DNA from: a bacterium | GTDB taxonomy: Bacteria > Armatimonadota > Zipacnadia > Zipacnadales > Zipacnadaceae | Assembly: GCA_030615605.1 (NCBI GenBank) | Contig: JAUWYY010000008.1 | Coordinates: 62,001 to 126,000, forward strand | Length of the DNA stretch: 64,000 bases | Reading direction: 5' to 3' | In this document: positions 54,031 through 62,546 of the stretch, piece by piece | How the letters are laid out: the number at the start of each line of letters is the position of its first letter | Numbering within the stretch: position 1 is the stretch's first letter | Position numbers and translations under genes: made by a program | Notes under the pieces: model-generated | The model's input: the letters and a program-made list of their open reading frames with translations, nothing else | Told to the model about the DNA's origin: nothing | Database searches by the model: none

Positions 54031-56945
54031 ACGAACAGCAGTCGTCTAAATTGTCCAAGTATTTCCTTGGTATCCTGATCGGCCTGATCCTGATCGTGTG
54101 GTTATCTCGGGTATATACCGACTACCAGTGGATGGCGTCAGTCGAGCAGGCTGCGGTGTTTGTCAAGATTCTGAGCACCAGGGCGCTGCTGGCCGCGGTA
54201 GTTGGCGTCATCTGCTTCATCTGGCTCTACCTCAACCTGCGCTATGCCCGCAAGGCGCTGCCCGAAGACGTTACCTTCGTGGGCCGGCGGCTGCTGCCCG
54301 ATGAGGAGCGCGAGCAGATTGAGCAGTATGCCGACCGCGGTCTGCTCATCATTGCCATCGTAGCTGGCCTGATGGCGGCGCTGGTGGCCAGCGGCAAGTG
54401 GCGGGACTACCTGCTGTTTACCAATGCCGTGGATTTTGGTGACACCGACCCTGTCTTGCACTATGAGATTGGCTTCTACGTGTTCAAGCTGAGCTTTATC
54501 CAGTATGTGTGGCGCTCTCTACTCTATGGTGTGATCATCGCCTTCGTGCTCAGTACGCTGGTGCATTTGTACCAGGAGGCTATCCGCCTTGTGGGCAACA
54601 CCGTCCACATTATGCCGCGAGCCCGCCAGCATCTGTTCTCGCTGCTGGCCCTGGCCATGTTCATCAAGATCGGCGATTATCGGCTGATGCAGTTTAACTT
54701 GATGTATTCGAGCCGGGGTGAGTTCTTCTCCGGTCTCTCCTATGCAGATGGTCACGCCCGGTTTCCAGTGCTGTTCGCGATGATGGGTGTGGCCCTGATA
54801 ACGGGCATCATAATGCTGGTCAGTATCCGCCGGCGCGGCTTCAAGCTGGTGGGCTGGGCGTTGGGAGGGCTAGTAGTCATCTCGCTGCTGGCGGGCACAG
54901 TCTACCCGGCGGCCATCCAGGCTCTAATAGTCACGCCAAACCAGTTGGAGGTAGAGAGAGAGTACGCCGCTCACAACATCAAGGCAACCAACGATGCATA
55001 CGGGCTCAGCGATGTGCAGGCCAAGACCTTCCCCCGCTCACGTCCAGTGACTGCCGGTGATATCGCTAAGAACCAGGAGACCATCAAGAGCATCCGTCTG
55101 TGGGATCATCGGCCCCTGGAGATTACCTACGACCAGGAGCAGGGGCTGCGCCGCTACTACAAATTCGCCGATGTAGACGTGGACCGCTACACGCTAGATG
55201 GCGAATATCGCCAGGTAATGCTGTCCGCAAGACAGCTAAATTACGCTCAGTTGCCCTCCCAGAGTTGGGTTAACAAGTTCCTGACTTATACCCATGGGTA
55301 TGGCTTGTGCGTCTCGCCCGTCCACAATGCGGATGAAGCAGGCTTCCCCCTGTTTTGGGTCAAAGACATTCCGCCAGTGGCGGAGTATGAGGAACTGAAG
55401 CTCTCCCAACCCAGACTTTACTACATGGCCAGCACTCGCCCGCGCCTGATAGAGCTGATCGCCCCGCCCGAGCAGCGACCAGCGCCGCCCAATGTTAGTC
55501 AGCCAGGTGGCCCCGAAGCAGGCATGCAGTACCAGGAGCCGCCGCCCTCCTTCGGCGCCCAGCAAGTGCGGGTTGAGCCTAACCCTTACGTTATCGTAAA
55601 TACGAAGAATCCCGAACTGGACTATCCCAGAACTGAAGGACCAGCCGGGCAGAATGTCACTACCCACTATTCCGGCAGCGGCGGGGTAGCTATTGACAAC
55701 TGGCTGAACCGCATTGCCTTTGCGATGCGGTTCAAGGACAAGGATATAATCCTGACCAATTATATCAAGCCGGGCAGCAAGATCCAGATGAATCGCTACC
55801 TGCCCGACCGGTTGCAAGCTATTACCCCCTTCCCGACAGTGGTATACGACCCGGATCCTTACTTGGTCGTGGTAGATGGCCGGCTGAAATGGATCTGCGA
55901 CGCCTATACCCTCTCGCGCATGTACCCGTACTCAACCCGCTGGGCACAGGTCGGCAACCTGAACTACATGCGCAATTCGGTGAAGGTGGTTGTTGATGCC
56001 TACAATGGTCAGCCGACCTTCTACGTAGTTGACCAACAGGATCCGGTTCTGCGGTGCTACCGAAATATCTTCCCGACCCTGTTCACCGACGCGCCGATGC
56101 CTGCGGAAGTGGGCAAGCACATCCGTTATCCGCAGCTTCTGTTCCGGGTCCAGGCGGAGATCTACACCCGCTACCATATGAAGGACCCCAACACCTTCTT
56201 CCACAACGAAGACGAATGGGCCATTCCTCCTGAGCTGTACGCAGGCTATCGCCGGCCCATGGAGGCTTACTATGTAATCGTCAAGCTGCCCGGAGAGAAC
56301 AAGACCGAGTTCATCCAGATGATACCGATGGTACTGACCGGCCGGGAGGAGAAGAACCTGGTGGGATGGATGGCCGCGCGCTCCGATCAGCCCAACTACG
56401 GGGACCTGGTAGTGTACAAGTTCAGTGCCGCTGAGTCGTTTCTGGGGCCTATGCAGTTTGAGTCGCTCATCAACGCGGATGAGTACATCTCCAAACAGAT
56501 CACCCTGTGGGACCAGAAAGGTTCGGAGGTCATACGGGGCAATACCCTGGTTATTCCCATCGAGCGCTCTCTGCTGTACGTTGAGCCTCTCTATCTGGTC
56601 TCAACCGAAGCAGCCTTCCCCGTCATGAAACAGGTTATAGTCAGCTCGGGCGAGCGCATCGTGATGAAGCCAACGCTGGACGAAGCCCTGGAGAGCCTGT
56701 TTGGCGCGGGGGCGGGGGTCACAGTCGCCAAAAAGCCCACTGCGGAGGTGGCTGAGCCAACCGCGCCAGGGGTGCCGATACCGACCGGCGTGGACGTTGA
56801 TAAGCTGGCCCAGTTGATCCGCCGCGCCCAGCAGTTGTCAGCCGAAGCGGACCGGCTGCGACGCACTGGTGATCTGGCGGGCTATCAGGCCAAGAATGAA
56901 GAATTGCAGAAGGTCATCAAACAGCTTGGCGCGGCAGTCCAGTAG
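54027..56945 (+). CDS. UPF0182 family membrane protein
   Basis: A large protein of 972 residues. About seven membrane segments fill the first 300 residues ('YFLGILIGLILIVWLSRVYTD' onward); the long remainder is extracytoplasmic, with conserved stretches 'IKATNDAYGLSDVQAKTF', 'SIRLWDHRPLEITYDQEQGLRRYY', 'HGYGLCVSPVHNADEAGFP', 'NRIAFAMRFKDKDIILTNYI', 'YLPDRLQAITPFPTVVYDPDPYLVV' and 'FLGPMQFESLINADEYISKQITLWDQKGSEV'. The C-terminus is a short helix rich in Ala, Gln, Glu. This order is the UPF0182 family; the function is unknown. It follows the DUF151 gene with overlap. Confidence 0.92.
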   Translation: MNEQQSSKLSKYFLGILIGLILIVWLSRVYTDYQWMASVEQAAVFVKILSTRALLAAVVGVICFIWLYLNLRYARKALPEDVTFVGRRLLPDEEREQIEQYADRGLLIIAIVAGLMAALVASGKWRDYLLFTNAVDFGDTDPVLHYEIGFYVFKLSFIQYVWRSLLYGVIIAFVLSTLVHLYQEAIRLVGNTVHIMPRARQHLFSLLALAMFIKIGDYRLMQFNLMYSSRGEFFSGLSYADGHARFPVLFAMMGVALITGIIMLVSIRRRGFKLVGWALGGLVVISLLAGTVYPAAIQALIVTPNQLEVEREYAAHNIKATNDAYGLSDVQAKTFPRSRPVTAGDIAKNQETIKSIRLWDHRPLEITYDQEQGLRRYYKFADVDVDRYTLDGEYRQVMLSARQLNYAQLPSQSWVNKFLTYTHGYGLCVSPVHNADEAGFPLFWVKDIPPVAEYEELKLSQPRLYYMASTRPRLIELIAPPEQRPAPPNVSQPGGPEAGMQYQEPPPSFGAQQVRVEPNPYVIVNTKNPELDYPRTEGPAGQNVTTHYSGSGGVAIDNWLNRIAFAMRFKDKDIILTNYIKPGSKIQMNRYLPDRLQAITPFPTVVYDPDPYLVVVDGRLKWICDAYTLSRMYPYSTRWAQVGNLNYMRNSVKVVVDAYNGQPTFYVVDQQDPVLRCYRNIFPTLFTDAPMPAEVGKHIRYPQLLFRVQAEIYTRYHMKDPNTFFHNEDEWAIPPELYAGYRRPMEAYYVIVKLPGENKTEFIQMIPMVLTGREEKNLVGWMAARSDQPNYGDLVVYKFSAAESFLGPMQFESLINADEYISKQITLWDQKGSEVIRGNTLVIPIERSLLYVEPLYLVSTEAAFPVMKQVIVSSGERIVMKPTLDEALESLFGAGAGVTVAKKPTAEVAEPTAPGVPIPTGVDVDKLAQLIRRAQQLSAEADRLRRTGDLAGYQAKNEELQKVIKQLGAAVQ

Positions 56946-56975
56946 CGCCAGCCCCGATAGAGAGCAGGCCAAATG

Positions 56976-57005
56976 GCCTCCCGGCTACTGTCGGGAGGCT
57001 TTTTT
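56976..57005 (+). terminator. Rho-independent terminator after UPF0182
   Basis: GCCTCCCG (56976-56983) pairs with CGGGAGGC (56992-56999), loop GCTACTGT, followed by six T (57000-57005). Confidence 0.92.
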
Positions 57006-57043
57006 GGTGGATTGGCGAAGATTCCAGGAGGCAAAGCAAAGGT

Positions 57044-57751
57044 ATGATTATGCACAAGCTACCAGAACAAACCAGGGCTGGACTATGTGACATAGAGGCA
57101 GTTGTGTTCGACTTCGACGGAACGCTGGTCCACACCGACATTGACTTTGCCGCAATGCGGCAAGGAATCGTCGAGCACCTGCACCAGTGGGGCCTGTGGG
57201 AGCCAGGGGTCGAAGAGAGCCGCTACGTCCTGGAAATCATTGCCTGGGCCGAGGAGCGACTGCAGGATGACCCCAGCCGCCAGCAACAGTACCGGCAGGA
57301 GGCCAGAGAGATCATCCACGAGGTCGAGCTGCCTCACTGCCAGCGCGCCGAACCGTTCCCGGGAGTGCCTGAGGCATTGCAGCGGCTGCGGGCGGCCGGC
57401 CGGAAGATAGGCATCATCACTCGCAACAGCCACGAAGGCGTCGCTGCGGTGCTCTGCCGCCATCCACTGCCCTATGATGTGCTCATCACCCGCGATGACC
57501 TGAGCAACGTCAAGCCGCACCAGGAACATCTCGAGCAGGCTCTGACCGAGCTGGGGGTGGCGGCGTCGCAGGCGCTGATGGTCGGTGACCACGCTACTGA
57601 TATCCAGTGCGGACGGGCCGCCGGCGTGCGCACCTGCGGGGTGCTGACCGCCAAGACCACCCTGCAGCAGTTCCACGAGCTGGGCGCTGACCTCGCCTTT
57701 GCGGACGTGCCCGCGCTGGTCGAAGCGTTGCTGGACGAGAGGCTGCCATGA
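57044..57751 (+). CDS. HAD-family hydrolase (phosphoglycolate phosphatase-like)
   Basis: A 235-residue HAD phosphatase. Motif I is 'VVFDFDGTLVHTDIDF' (Asp nucleophile and the second Asp), motif II 'GIITRNS', motif III Lys in 'LSNVKPHQEHL' and motif IV 'ALMVGDHATDIQCGRAAG'. A helical cap lies between motifs I and II, as in the Gph subgroup. The start is ATG 57044, after AGGAGG about 12 bases upstream; ATG 57050 is an alternative. It overlaps the next gene by four bases (ATGA). Substrate unknown. Confidence 0.9.
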   Translation: MIMHKLPEQTRAGLCDIEAVVFDFDGTLVHTDIDFAAMRQGIVEHLHQWGLWEPGVEESRYVLEIIAWAEERLQDDPSRQQQYRQEAREIIHEVELPHCQRAEPFPGVPEALQRLRAAGRKIGIITRNSHEGVAAVLCRHPLPYDVLITRDDLSNVKPHQEHLEQALTELGVAASQALMVGDHATDIQCGRAAGVRTCGVLTAKTTLQQFHELGADLAFADVPALVEALLDERLP

Positions 57752-58779
57752 GCGAGACACCCCTGCCAATCGGTAAGTTGTCGGCTGAGTTTCTGGTCAA
57801 GCTGCTGGCCGAGCTTGACACCGACGACTCCTCGGTTATCGTCGAGCCGGGCGTCGGTCGCGATGTTGCTGTGCTCGACGTCGGTGCCCAAGATTACCTG
57901 GTAGTCACCTGCGATCCGATCACCTTCGCTACCGGCGCGCTCGGCTATTACACGATCTGCGTCAATATCAACGATATCGCCACCAGTGGCGGCACTCCCC
58001 GCTGGATGCTGACCACGCTGCTGCTGCCGGCGGGCGGCAGCGATGAGGCACTGGTGCGAGATATCTGGCGGCAGCTTCGCGAGACCGCCGCACACTGGGA
58101 TATTCTGCTGGTCGGCGGGCATACCGAGGTGACTGCCACGGTGGATGTGCCGGTGACCTGCGGGATGATGATCGGGACGGTCCCGCTCGGCGAGCAGATT
58201 GCCGCCTGCGGTGTGCAGGTGGGCGATCAGATTGTCCTGCTGGGGCAGGCACCGATCGAGGGAACTGCACTGCTAGCCCGCGAGTTGGGGGAGAGGCTGG
58301 GCGAGGAGGGTTTCACCCATCAGGAGATTGAGCAGGCCGCCGAACTACTCTATGACCCCGGTATCTGTGTACTGGATTATGCAAGATTAGTGACCGAAAC
58401 CTGTACAGATATCCACGCAATGCACGACCCAACCGAAGGGGGCATTGCTACCGGCCTCTGGGAGTTGGCCACGGCCTCGGAGGTTGGTCTACGCGTCGAG
58501 GCGGAGGCGATTGCGCTGGTCCCGCTGGGCGAGCGGTTCTGCGCGGCGCTGGGTATTGATCCGCTGGGGCTAATTGCCTCTGGCTGCCTGCTGGTGGCGG
58601 TGCCTGAAGCAGAATCTGACCAGCTCGTCGCAGCAGCCGCCAAAGCAGACATACCCGTCGCCATCATCGCCACCGCCCTACCCGCCTCCGCAGGCCTCAC
58701 CCTGACCACCGCCGGCCAACCCCACCCCCTCCCCCGCTACGACCAGGACGAGTTGACGCGGGTGGTGCAAAGCCAGTAA
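57748..58779 (+). CDS. PurM/HypE-like AIR synthase-related protein
   Basis: A 343-residue ATP-binding protein of the PurM superfamily, in the HypE-like branch. Visible are 'PIGKLSAEFLVKLL' (opening), 'VEPGVGRDVAVLDVG', 'YLVVTCDPITFATGALGYYTICVNINDIATSGGTPRW' (ATP-grasp-like dimer strand, shortened), 'DILLVGGHTEVT', 'GTVPLGEQIAACG' and 'HDPTEGGIATGLWELA'. True HypE ends with a conserved Cys used for the CN ligand; here the C-terminus is 'LTRVVQSQ' with no Cys, so a hydrogenase role is unlikely. The reaction is unknown. It is coupled to the HAD phosphatase and may share a nucleotide or sugar pathway. Confidence 0.8.
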   Translation: MSETPLPIGKLSAEFLVKLLAELDTDDSSVIVEPGVGRDVAVLDVGAQDYLVVTCDPITFATGALGYYTICVNINDIATSGGTPRWMLTTLLLPAGGSDEALVRDIWRQLRETAAHWDILLVGGHTEVTATVDVPVTCGMMIGTVPLGEQIAACGVQVGDQIVLLGQAPIEGTALLARELGERLGEEGFTHQEIEQAAELLYDPGICVLDYARLVTETCTDIHAMHDPTEGGIATGLWELATASEVGLRVEAEAIALVPLGERFCAALGIDPLGLIASGCLLVAVPEAESDQLVAAAAKADIPVAIIATALPASAGLTLTTAGQPHPLPRYDQDELTRVVQSQ

Positions 58780-58802
58780 TATAGGTATGGGAGGGGACGG
58801 AA

Positions 58803-59972
58803 TTGCGCCGCACAGAGTCACGGGAACAAGTCGTAGAAGAGGCACCGGAGCACACCACGAAAAAACGTGCAATTCTTCGGGATTACATGGGGGCGTGGCT
58901 TGGGATATTGGGGCGGGCTCCGTTCCCCAGTCTATGGTGGGTCGACTGTTTCGCAGGTCCCGGCTTAGGGCGGGACGCAAGCCGCACTACGGGCGCCCTA
59001 AGCGTAAGAATGAGCCAGCGGCTCCTGGAAAGCGGAGGAGCTCAGCGAGTTAGCTGCATAAACGTTGAAATGGATTCATCTTACTTCGACCGATTGATTT
59101 CGGTTATCAGCGATGACGGTATCCCATTGGAAAACCAGATCAACTGCCCACCCCTCGATAGAAGTGAGTGGTTTCAGCAAATCGCGGAGAGTGTATCCCC
59201 TTCCGGCGATGTTAATGTCTACAATTGCAATGCGGCATTTCAAGATGTTATAGATGGTATCGTTCATCACTTACCGAATCACTCGCAACCAAGTTTTTTC
59301 TTCATGGACCCATGGGGCTGGAGCCACGTGCCCTTTGCCACTATGCGAAGGGTATTGGCTAGAACGAAGGCAGAGGTCTTCCTCACATTCTTTGTCAAGC
59401 ACATTGCTCGTTTCCTAGAAAGCAGAGAACACATCCCTGTAATCAGCAATGTGCTCGGAACAGAAGCTTTCTCGGAGGCAATCGGCGCCCAGGGGCACGA
59501 ACGAGAGGAAGCAATATTGCGTATATATAAGGAACAATTGCACACAATAGGAGGATGCTTTGCAACGGAATACCGCATGATCCATACTAACATACGCCAA
59601 ACGGCGTACTACCTCCTACACGTATCCAAGCATCCCACAGCATTCGAGACGATGAAAGAGACTATGTGGCGGCACGGTACACCCGGGAGAGGGGCCTGCT
59701 ATGCAGGGCCGGACCATGCTCACCTATCTCAAACTAAACCCCTCTTCGACCCGGACACCTTCGAGTTGAAGCAGATACTGAGCCGAGACTTCGCTGGGCG
59801 AACCCTCACGCACACCGAGTTGAAGAAATGGGTATTGTGGGAGACAAGGTGGGTCTCGACCGTGCTGCGGGATTCGCTGCAAGAGCTGGAGCAGCACGAG
59901 GCAATACACGTTCAAGCAGATAGGAACCGAAGGAGCGGATTTCAAGACACTGACCTGATCACTTTCATGTGA
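58803..59972 (+). CDS. tcmP: Three-Cys-motif partner protein TcmP
   Basis: A 389-residue protein with the TcmP layout: 'HTTKKRAILRDYMGAWLG' (about 17-34), a Rossmann-like methyltransferase motif 'WWVDCFAGPGLG' (45-56) and a second motif 'FFFMDPWGWSHVPF' resembling motif IV of methyltransferases. The C-terminal part has a winged-helix-like 'LTHTELKKWVLWETRWV'. The TTG start (58803) lies six bases after AGGGG. TcmP genes are nearly always next to a gene encoding a protein with three Cys in CX3CX2C spacing, and one follows here. Base composition is visibly less GC-rich than neighbours, suggesting transfer. Biochemical activity has not been shown for the family. Confidence 0.75.
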   Translation: MRRTESREQVVEEAPEHTTKKRAILRDYMGAWLGILGRAPFPSLWWVDCFAGPGLGRDASRTTGALSVRMSQRLLESGGAQRVSCINVEMDSSYFDRLISVISDDGIPLENQINCPPLDRSEWFQQIAESVSPSGDVNVYNCNAAFQDVIDGIVHHLPNHSQPSFFFMDPWGWSHVPFATMRRVLARTKAEVFLTFFVKHIARFLESREHIPVISNVLGTEAFSEAIGAQGHEREEAILRIYKEQLHTIGGCFATEYRMIHTNIRQTAYYLLHVSKHPTAFETMKETMWRHGTPGRGACYAGPDHAHLSQTKPLFDPDTFELKQILSRDFAGRTLTHTELKKWVLWETRWVSTVLRDSLQELEQHEAIHVQADRNRRSGFQDTDLITFM

Positions 59973-59987
59973 AAGGAGGAGCGCCTT

Positions 59988-60965
59988 ATTCCCCTCACCG
60001 TATTCGAAAAAGGGTATACGAACCTGCTTGGAGAAGACGAGCCTAAGACGGAGCGCGTCAGCGATGGCTCGATAATCAAACGCTTCGACCTGACGCCATT
60101 CCCCCAAGAACCCGAAGATATTGTCTGCCCTCATTTCCTCGAGTTAAAGTGGGCAACTGGCTGTAACTATAACTGTGCCTGGTGCTATCTGCAGGGGACC
60201 TGCAGGATGCTGCCATACCGGACAAAGCTGCACGAAAAAGATCGCGGCAAGATTCGTCGCCACATGGAGACGTTACTCAGCCATAACGGAAGTAGCACCA
60301 ATTCGGCGAATGGCACAGAACTCCTGAACAGCGGAGAACTCGCCGACTCCCTGGCGGCTGAACACTCGCCTGAACCATTCTCCAGATTCATAGTCCCCCT
60401 GTTTGAAGGCCAAGAGCATTTCAAGCTGCTGATGCTCACCAAATCCGACTACATTGACAATCTGCTGACGGTCGAAGGGCAGCAGTCAACCATAGTCAGC
60501 TTTAGCGTGAACTCCCCCTATGTTTCGCAAAGGTGGGAGAAGGGCGCGCCGCCGCCAGAAAGAAGGCTTGCAGCCGCAGCACGATTGGCTGACGCTGGCT
60601 ACGAGGTACGGCTGCGCATTGACCCAATCGTGCCAGTGGCAAAATGGAAGCAGCGCTACCGGGGACTGCTTCAGCACATTCTTGACACCTTCCGGCCGGA
60701 ACGAATCACACTGGGGTCTTTACGAGGGCTGCAAAGCACAATCAATAACTGCCGTGACAAGTCTTGGACCGAGTTTCTCTCCGAAAAATCGCCGTGGGGC
60801 AAGCGCGTCGAATCAGACCTCCGGCTTGAGACCTTTGCCTACATCATAGAGCTACTAAGACACGATTGGGGATATTCCGACGTGGCCCTGTGCAAAGAGC
60901 CGGTAGCAATGTGGGATGGGCTGGGCCTGAATTACAAGAAGATTCGCTGTAATTGCATAGCGTAG
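59988..60965 (+). CDS. Radical SAM (SPL-like) three-Cys-motif protein, probable ATT start
   Basis: A 325-residue protein when read from ATT 59988, seven bases after AAGGAGGA. In the same frame the TcmP stop (TGA, 59970-59972) lies just upstream, and no ATG, GTG or TTG occurs before 60207. The Fe-S motif CNYNCAWC (Cys59, Cys63, Cys66) lies before that ATG, so the gene needs an upstream start. 'LELKWATGCNYNC' precedes it, and the C-terminus ends 'KKIRCNCIA', as in spore-photoproduct-lyase-like radical SAM proteins. 'RLRIDPIVPVAKWKQRY' is the middle barrel. It is the expected partner of TcmP. ATT initiation is inferred; a CTG further in cannot be excluded. Confidence 0.75.
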   Translation: MPLTVFEKGYTNLLGEDEPKTERVSDGSIIKRFDLTPFPQEPEDIVCPHFLELKWATGCNYNCAWCYLQGTCRMLPYRTKLHEKDRGKIRRHMETLLSHNGSSTNSANGTELLNSGELADSLAAEHSPEPFSRFIVPLFEGQEHFKLLMLTKSDYIDNLLTVEGQQSTIVSFSVNSPYVSQRWEKGAPPPERRLAAAARLADAGYEVRLRIDPIVPVAKWKQRYRGLLQHILDTFRPERITLGSLRGLQSTINNCRDKSWTEFLSEKSPWGKRVESDLRLETFAYIIELLRHDWGYSDVALCKEPVAMWDGLGLNYKKIRCNCIA

Positions 60966-61025
60966 TACCCCGCTCGTGCCTCGATTAATGCCAGTCCCCT
61001 AACACCTCCTCATAGGCCACGCAAT

Positions 61026-61034
61026 TGTGGAAAA
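61026..61034 (-). other. Isolated DnaA-box-like site
   Basis: TGTGGAAAA on the plus strand is TTTTCCACA on the minus strand, identical to the boxes of the 63.6-64.0 kb cluster. It lies alone in the 220-base gap between the two convergent gene pairs. Confidence 0.45.
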
Positions 61035-61187
61035 CTTTGTGGAGAGTGTGGAAGAGTGTTGAGCATCCAGCAGGATAAGCTAGACAGATGTTTCCTGTAT
61101 TGGGGCCACGGCCCGTGCATAGGATTGGGGATAGGCGGGGGAAGAGATGTAGATAGCATGTGGAGGAGAGACGTTGAGGGGCGAGGG

Positions 61188-62543
61188 TCAGACTACTTCC
61201 AGGAGGCTGGCGGCGGCGCGGAAGTCGGTGTTTAGTACCTGCTTGACCTCGCCGGCGAAGCGGCGCAGCATCCCCGAAACCTCTTCAACGTCAACACCGC
61301 TCATAGCCAAGTCTAACAGCCGGGGGTATTCCATCAGCAGTTCCTCGTCGGTGTGAGTGAGGACCGTCGAGGCCTGGGTGAGCAGAGCCACCAGATTGGT
61401 GAAGGCGTCGGTGCCGCTGTGGGCCAAGGGGTCGCCGAGGAGGTCCATCATATAGGCTTCGTCGGGCAGGCCAGCGGCGAGCATAGAAAGGCGGCGCAGC
61501 AGGCAGGGAATACAGCCGCCGCACTGGCGATGTTTGCGACCGGCCATCCAGCAGGAAACTGTCTTCTGTAGGTCCAGAGGGCTGAGCACCGGCCGCAGAA
61601 AGTCGCTGATAAGCTCGGCCTTGGTTTGATATATGAAGGGATTCTGCACCCGGCAGCTCCAGCCGGCCTGCTTACAGAGCCTGTTGAACTGGTTGATGAC
61701 GCCCGGGTCGGTGCTGCGGGTAGAGAAGCTGCCGATGCGGGCGCGGGTCAGCGGCAGGGCGGCGGTGAGCACGCCATTCTCGGGAAGGTAGACCTCTTCA
61801 AGCCCGGCGGTAGCGGCAGCGACCGCACCCAGCACCATAAACAGTAGCGAGCGGACTCGGCGGGAGTCTTCGCGGTTTTCCGGCTCAGGGAAGGGCAGCG
61901 CCTCCTCGCGGCTGGTATCGGGCGCGGCATGCACTGCGCTGGTCAGATGGTGGGCTGGCCAATTGTTGCGCAGCACGGTGACGACGCTATCCTGGGCCTG
62001 GCGTACCGTGGGATTGCCCGAATAGTGCAGGATAAGATGCGGTCGGCGCTTGGCCTCGAGCAACATTGCCGCGCCGGCCAATGAGTCAACCCCTCCGGAG
62101 AGCAGGCTCACGCAATCCGCCTCGAAGTCAACAGAGCGTTCATCTGCGGCAGGTTCATCTTGCTCGTCGGCGCGCGGCAGAAAAGCGAGGATGAAATTGT
62201 CGCCAGTTAGACGCTGGACCAGCCCGATGAGCAGACCGGCGTTGGCCTGCCAGAAATCAAGCTCACGCACGACCAGACACAGGTCGATGTCGCGGACCCA
62301 CTGCTCGTTGCGTCCGCGGGGGACGGCGATATCAGCCAGAAAGATACCAGTGGCGACATCCACAAAGTCGCAGGCCAGCGGGCTAAGGGGAGCAGGCAGG
62401 TGCCGCCGCAGCTCTGTTAGGGTAATGAGGGCGTTGCGGCGGGGTGAGCGCCAGTCCAGCAGCCAATCGGCGGCCTCCGGATCACACGGGCCGACCAGAT
62501 CAGAGTCATCTGCTCCCTCAATTTGCAGCACCCGTACAGGCAC
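61188..62543 (-). CDS. qatC: QueC-like protein resembling QatC of the Qat defence system
   Basis: A 451-residue protein whose C-terminal half is QueC-like (7-cyano-7-deazaguanine synthase). The PP-loop is 'CVSLLSGGVDSLAGAAML' (SGGVDS at 149-154); a zinc motif with Cys331, Cys341, Cys344 and Cys347 follows in 'SCWMAGRKHRQCGGCIPC'. 'LPENGVLTAALPLT' and 'GSFSTRSTDPGVI' also fit QatC. The N-terminal ~140 residues are not part of QueC and are found in the defence version. It starts at GTG 62543, three bases after the upstream gene ends. A queuosine biosynthesis role is less likely because queD, queE and queF are absent. Confidence 0.65.
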   Translation of the reverse strand: MPVRVLQIEGADDSDLVGPCDPEAADWLLDWRSPRRNALITLTELRRHLPAPLSPLACDFVDVATGIFLADIAVPRGRNEQWVRDIDLCLVVRELDFWQANAGLLIGLVQRLTGDNFILAFLPRADEQDEPAADERSVDFEADCVSLLSGGVDSLAGAAMLLEAKRRPHLILHYSGNPTVRQAQDSVVTVLRNNWPAHHLTSAVHAAPDTSREEALPFPEPENREDSRRVRSLLFMVLGAVAAATAGLEEVYLPENGVLTAALPLTRARIGSFSTRSTDPGVINQFNRLCKQAGWSCRVQNPFIYQTKAELISDFLRPVLSPLDLQKTVSCWMAGRKHRQCGGCIPCLLRRLSMLAAGLPDEAYMMDLLGDPLAHSGTDAFTNLVALLTQASTVLTHTDEELLMEYPRLLDLAMSGVDVEEVSGMLRRFAGEVKQVLNTDFRAAASLLEVV

Positions 62544-62546
62544 CGT

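Noticed and set aside
57748-58779. Hydrogenase maturation factor HypE
   Set aside because: The fold matches, but the C-terminal Cys needed for cyanide transfer is missing and no hyp or hydrogenase genes are near.
61188-62543. QueC of queuosine biosynthesis
   Set aside because: The PP-loop and zinc motif fit, but the extra N-terminal 140 residues, the neighbouring MGTS protein and the lack of other que genes fit QatC better. Not fully excluded.
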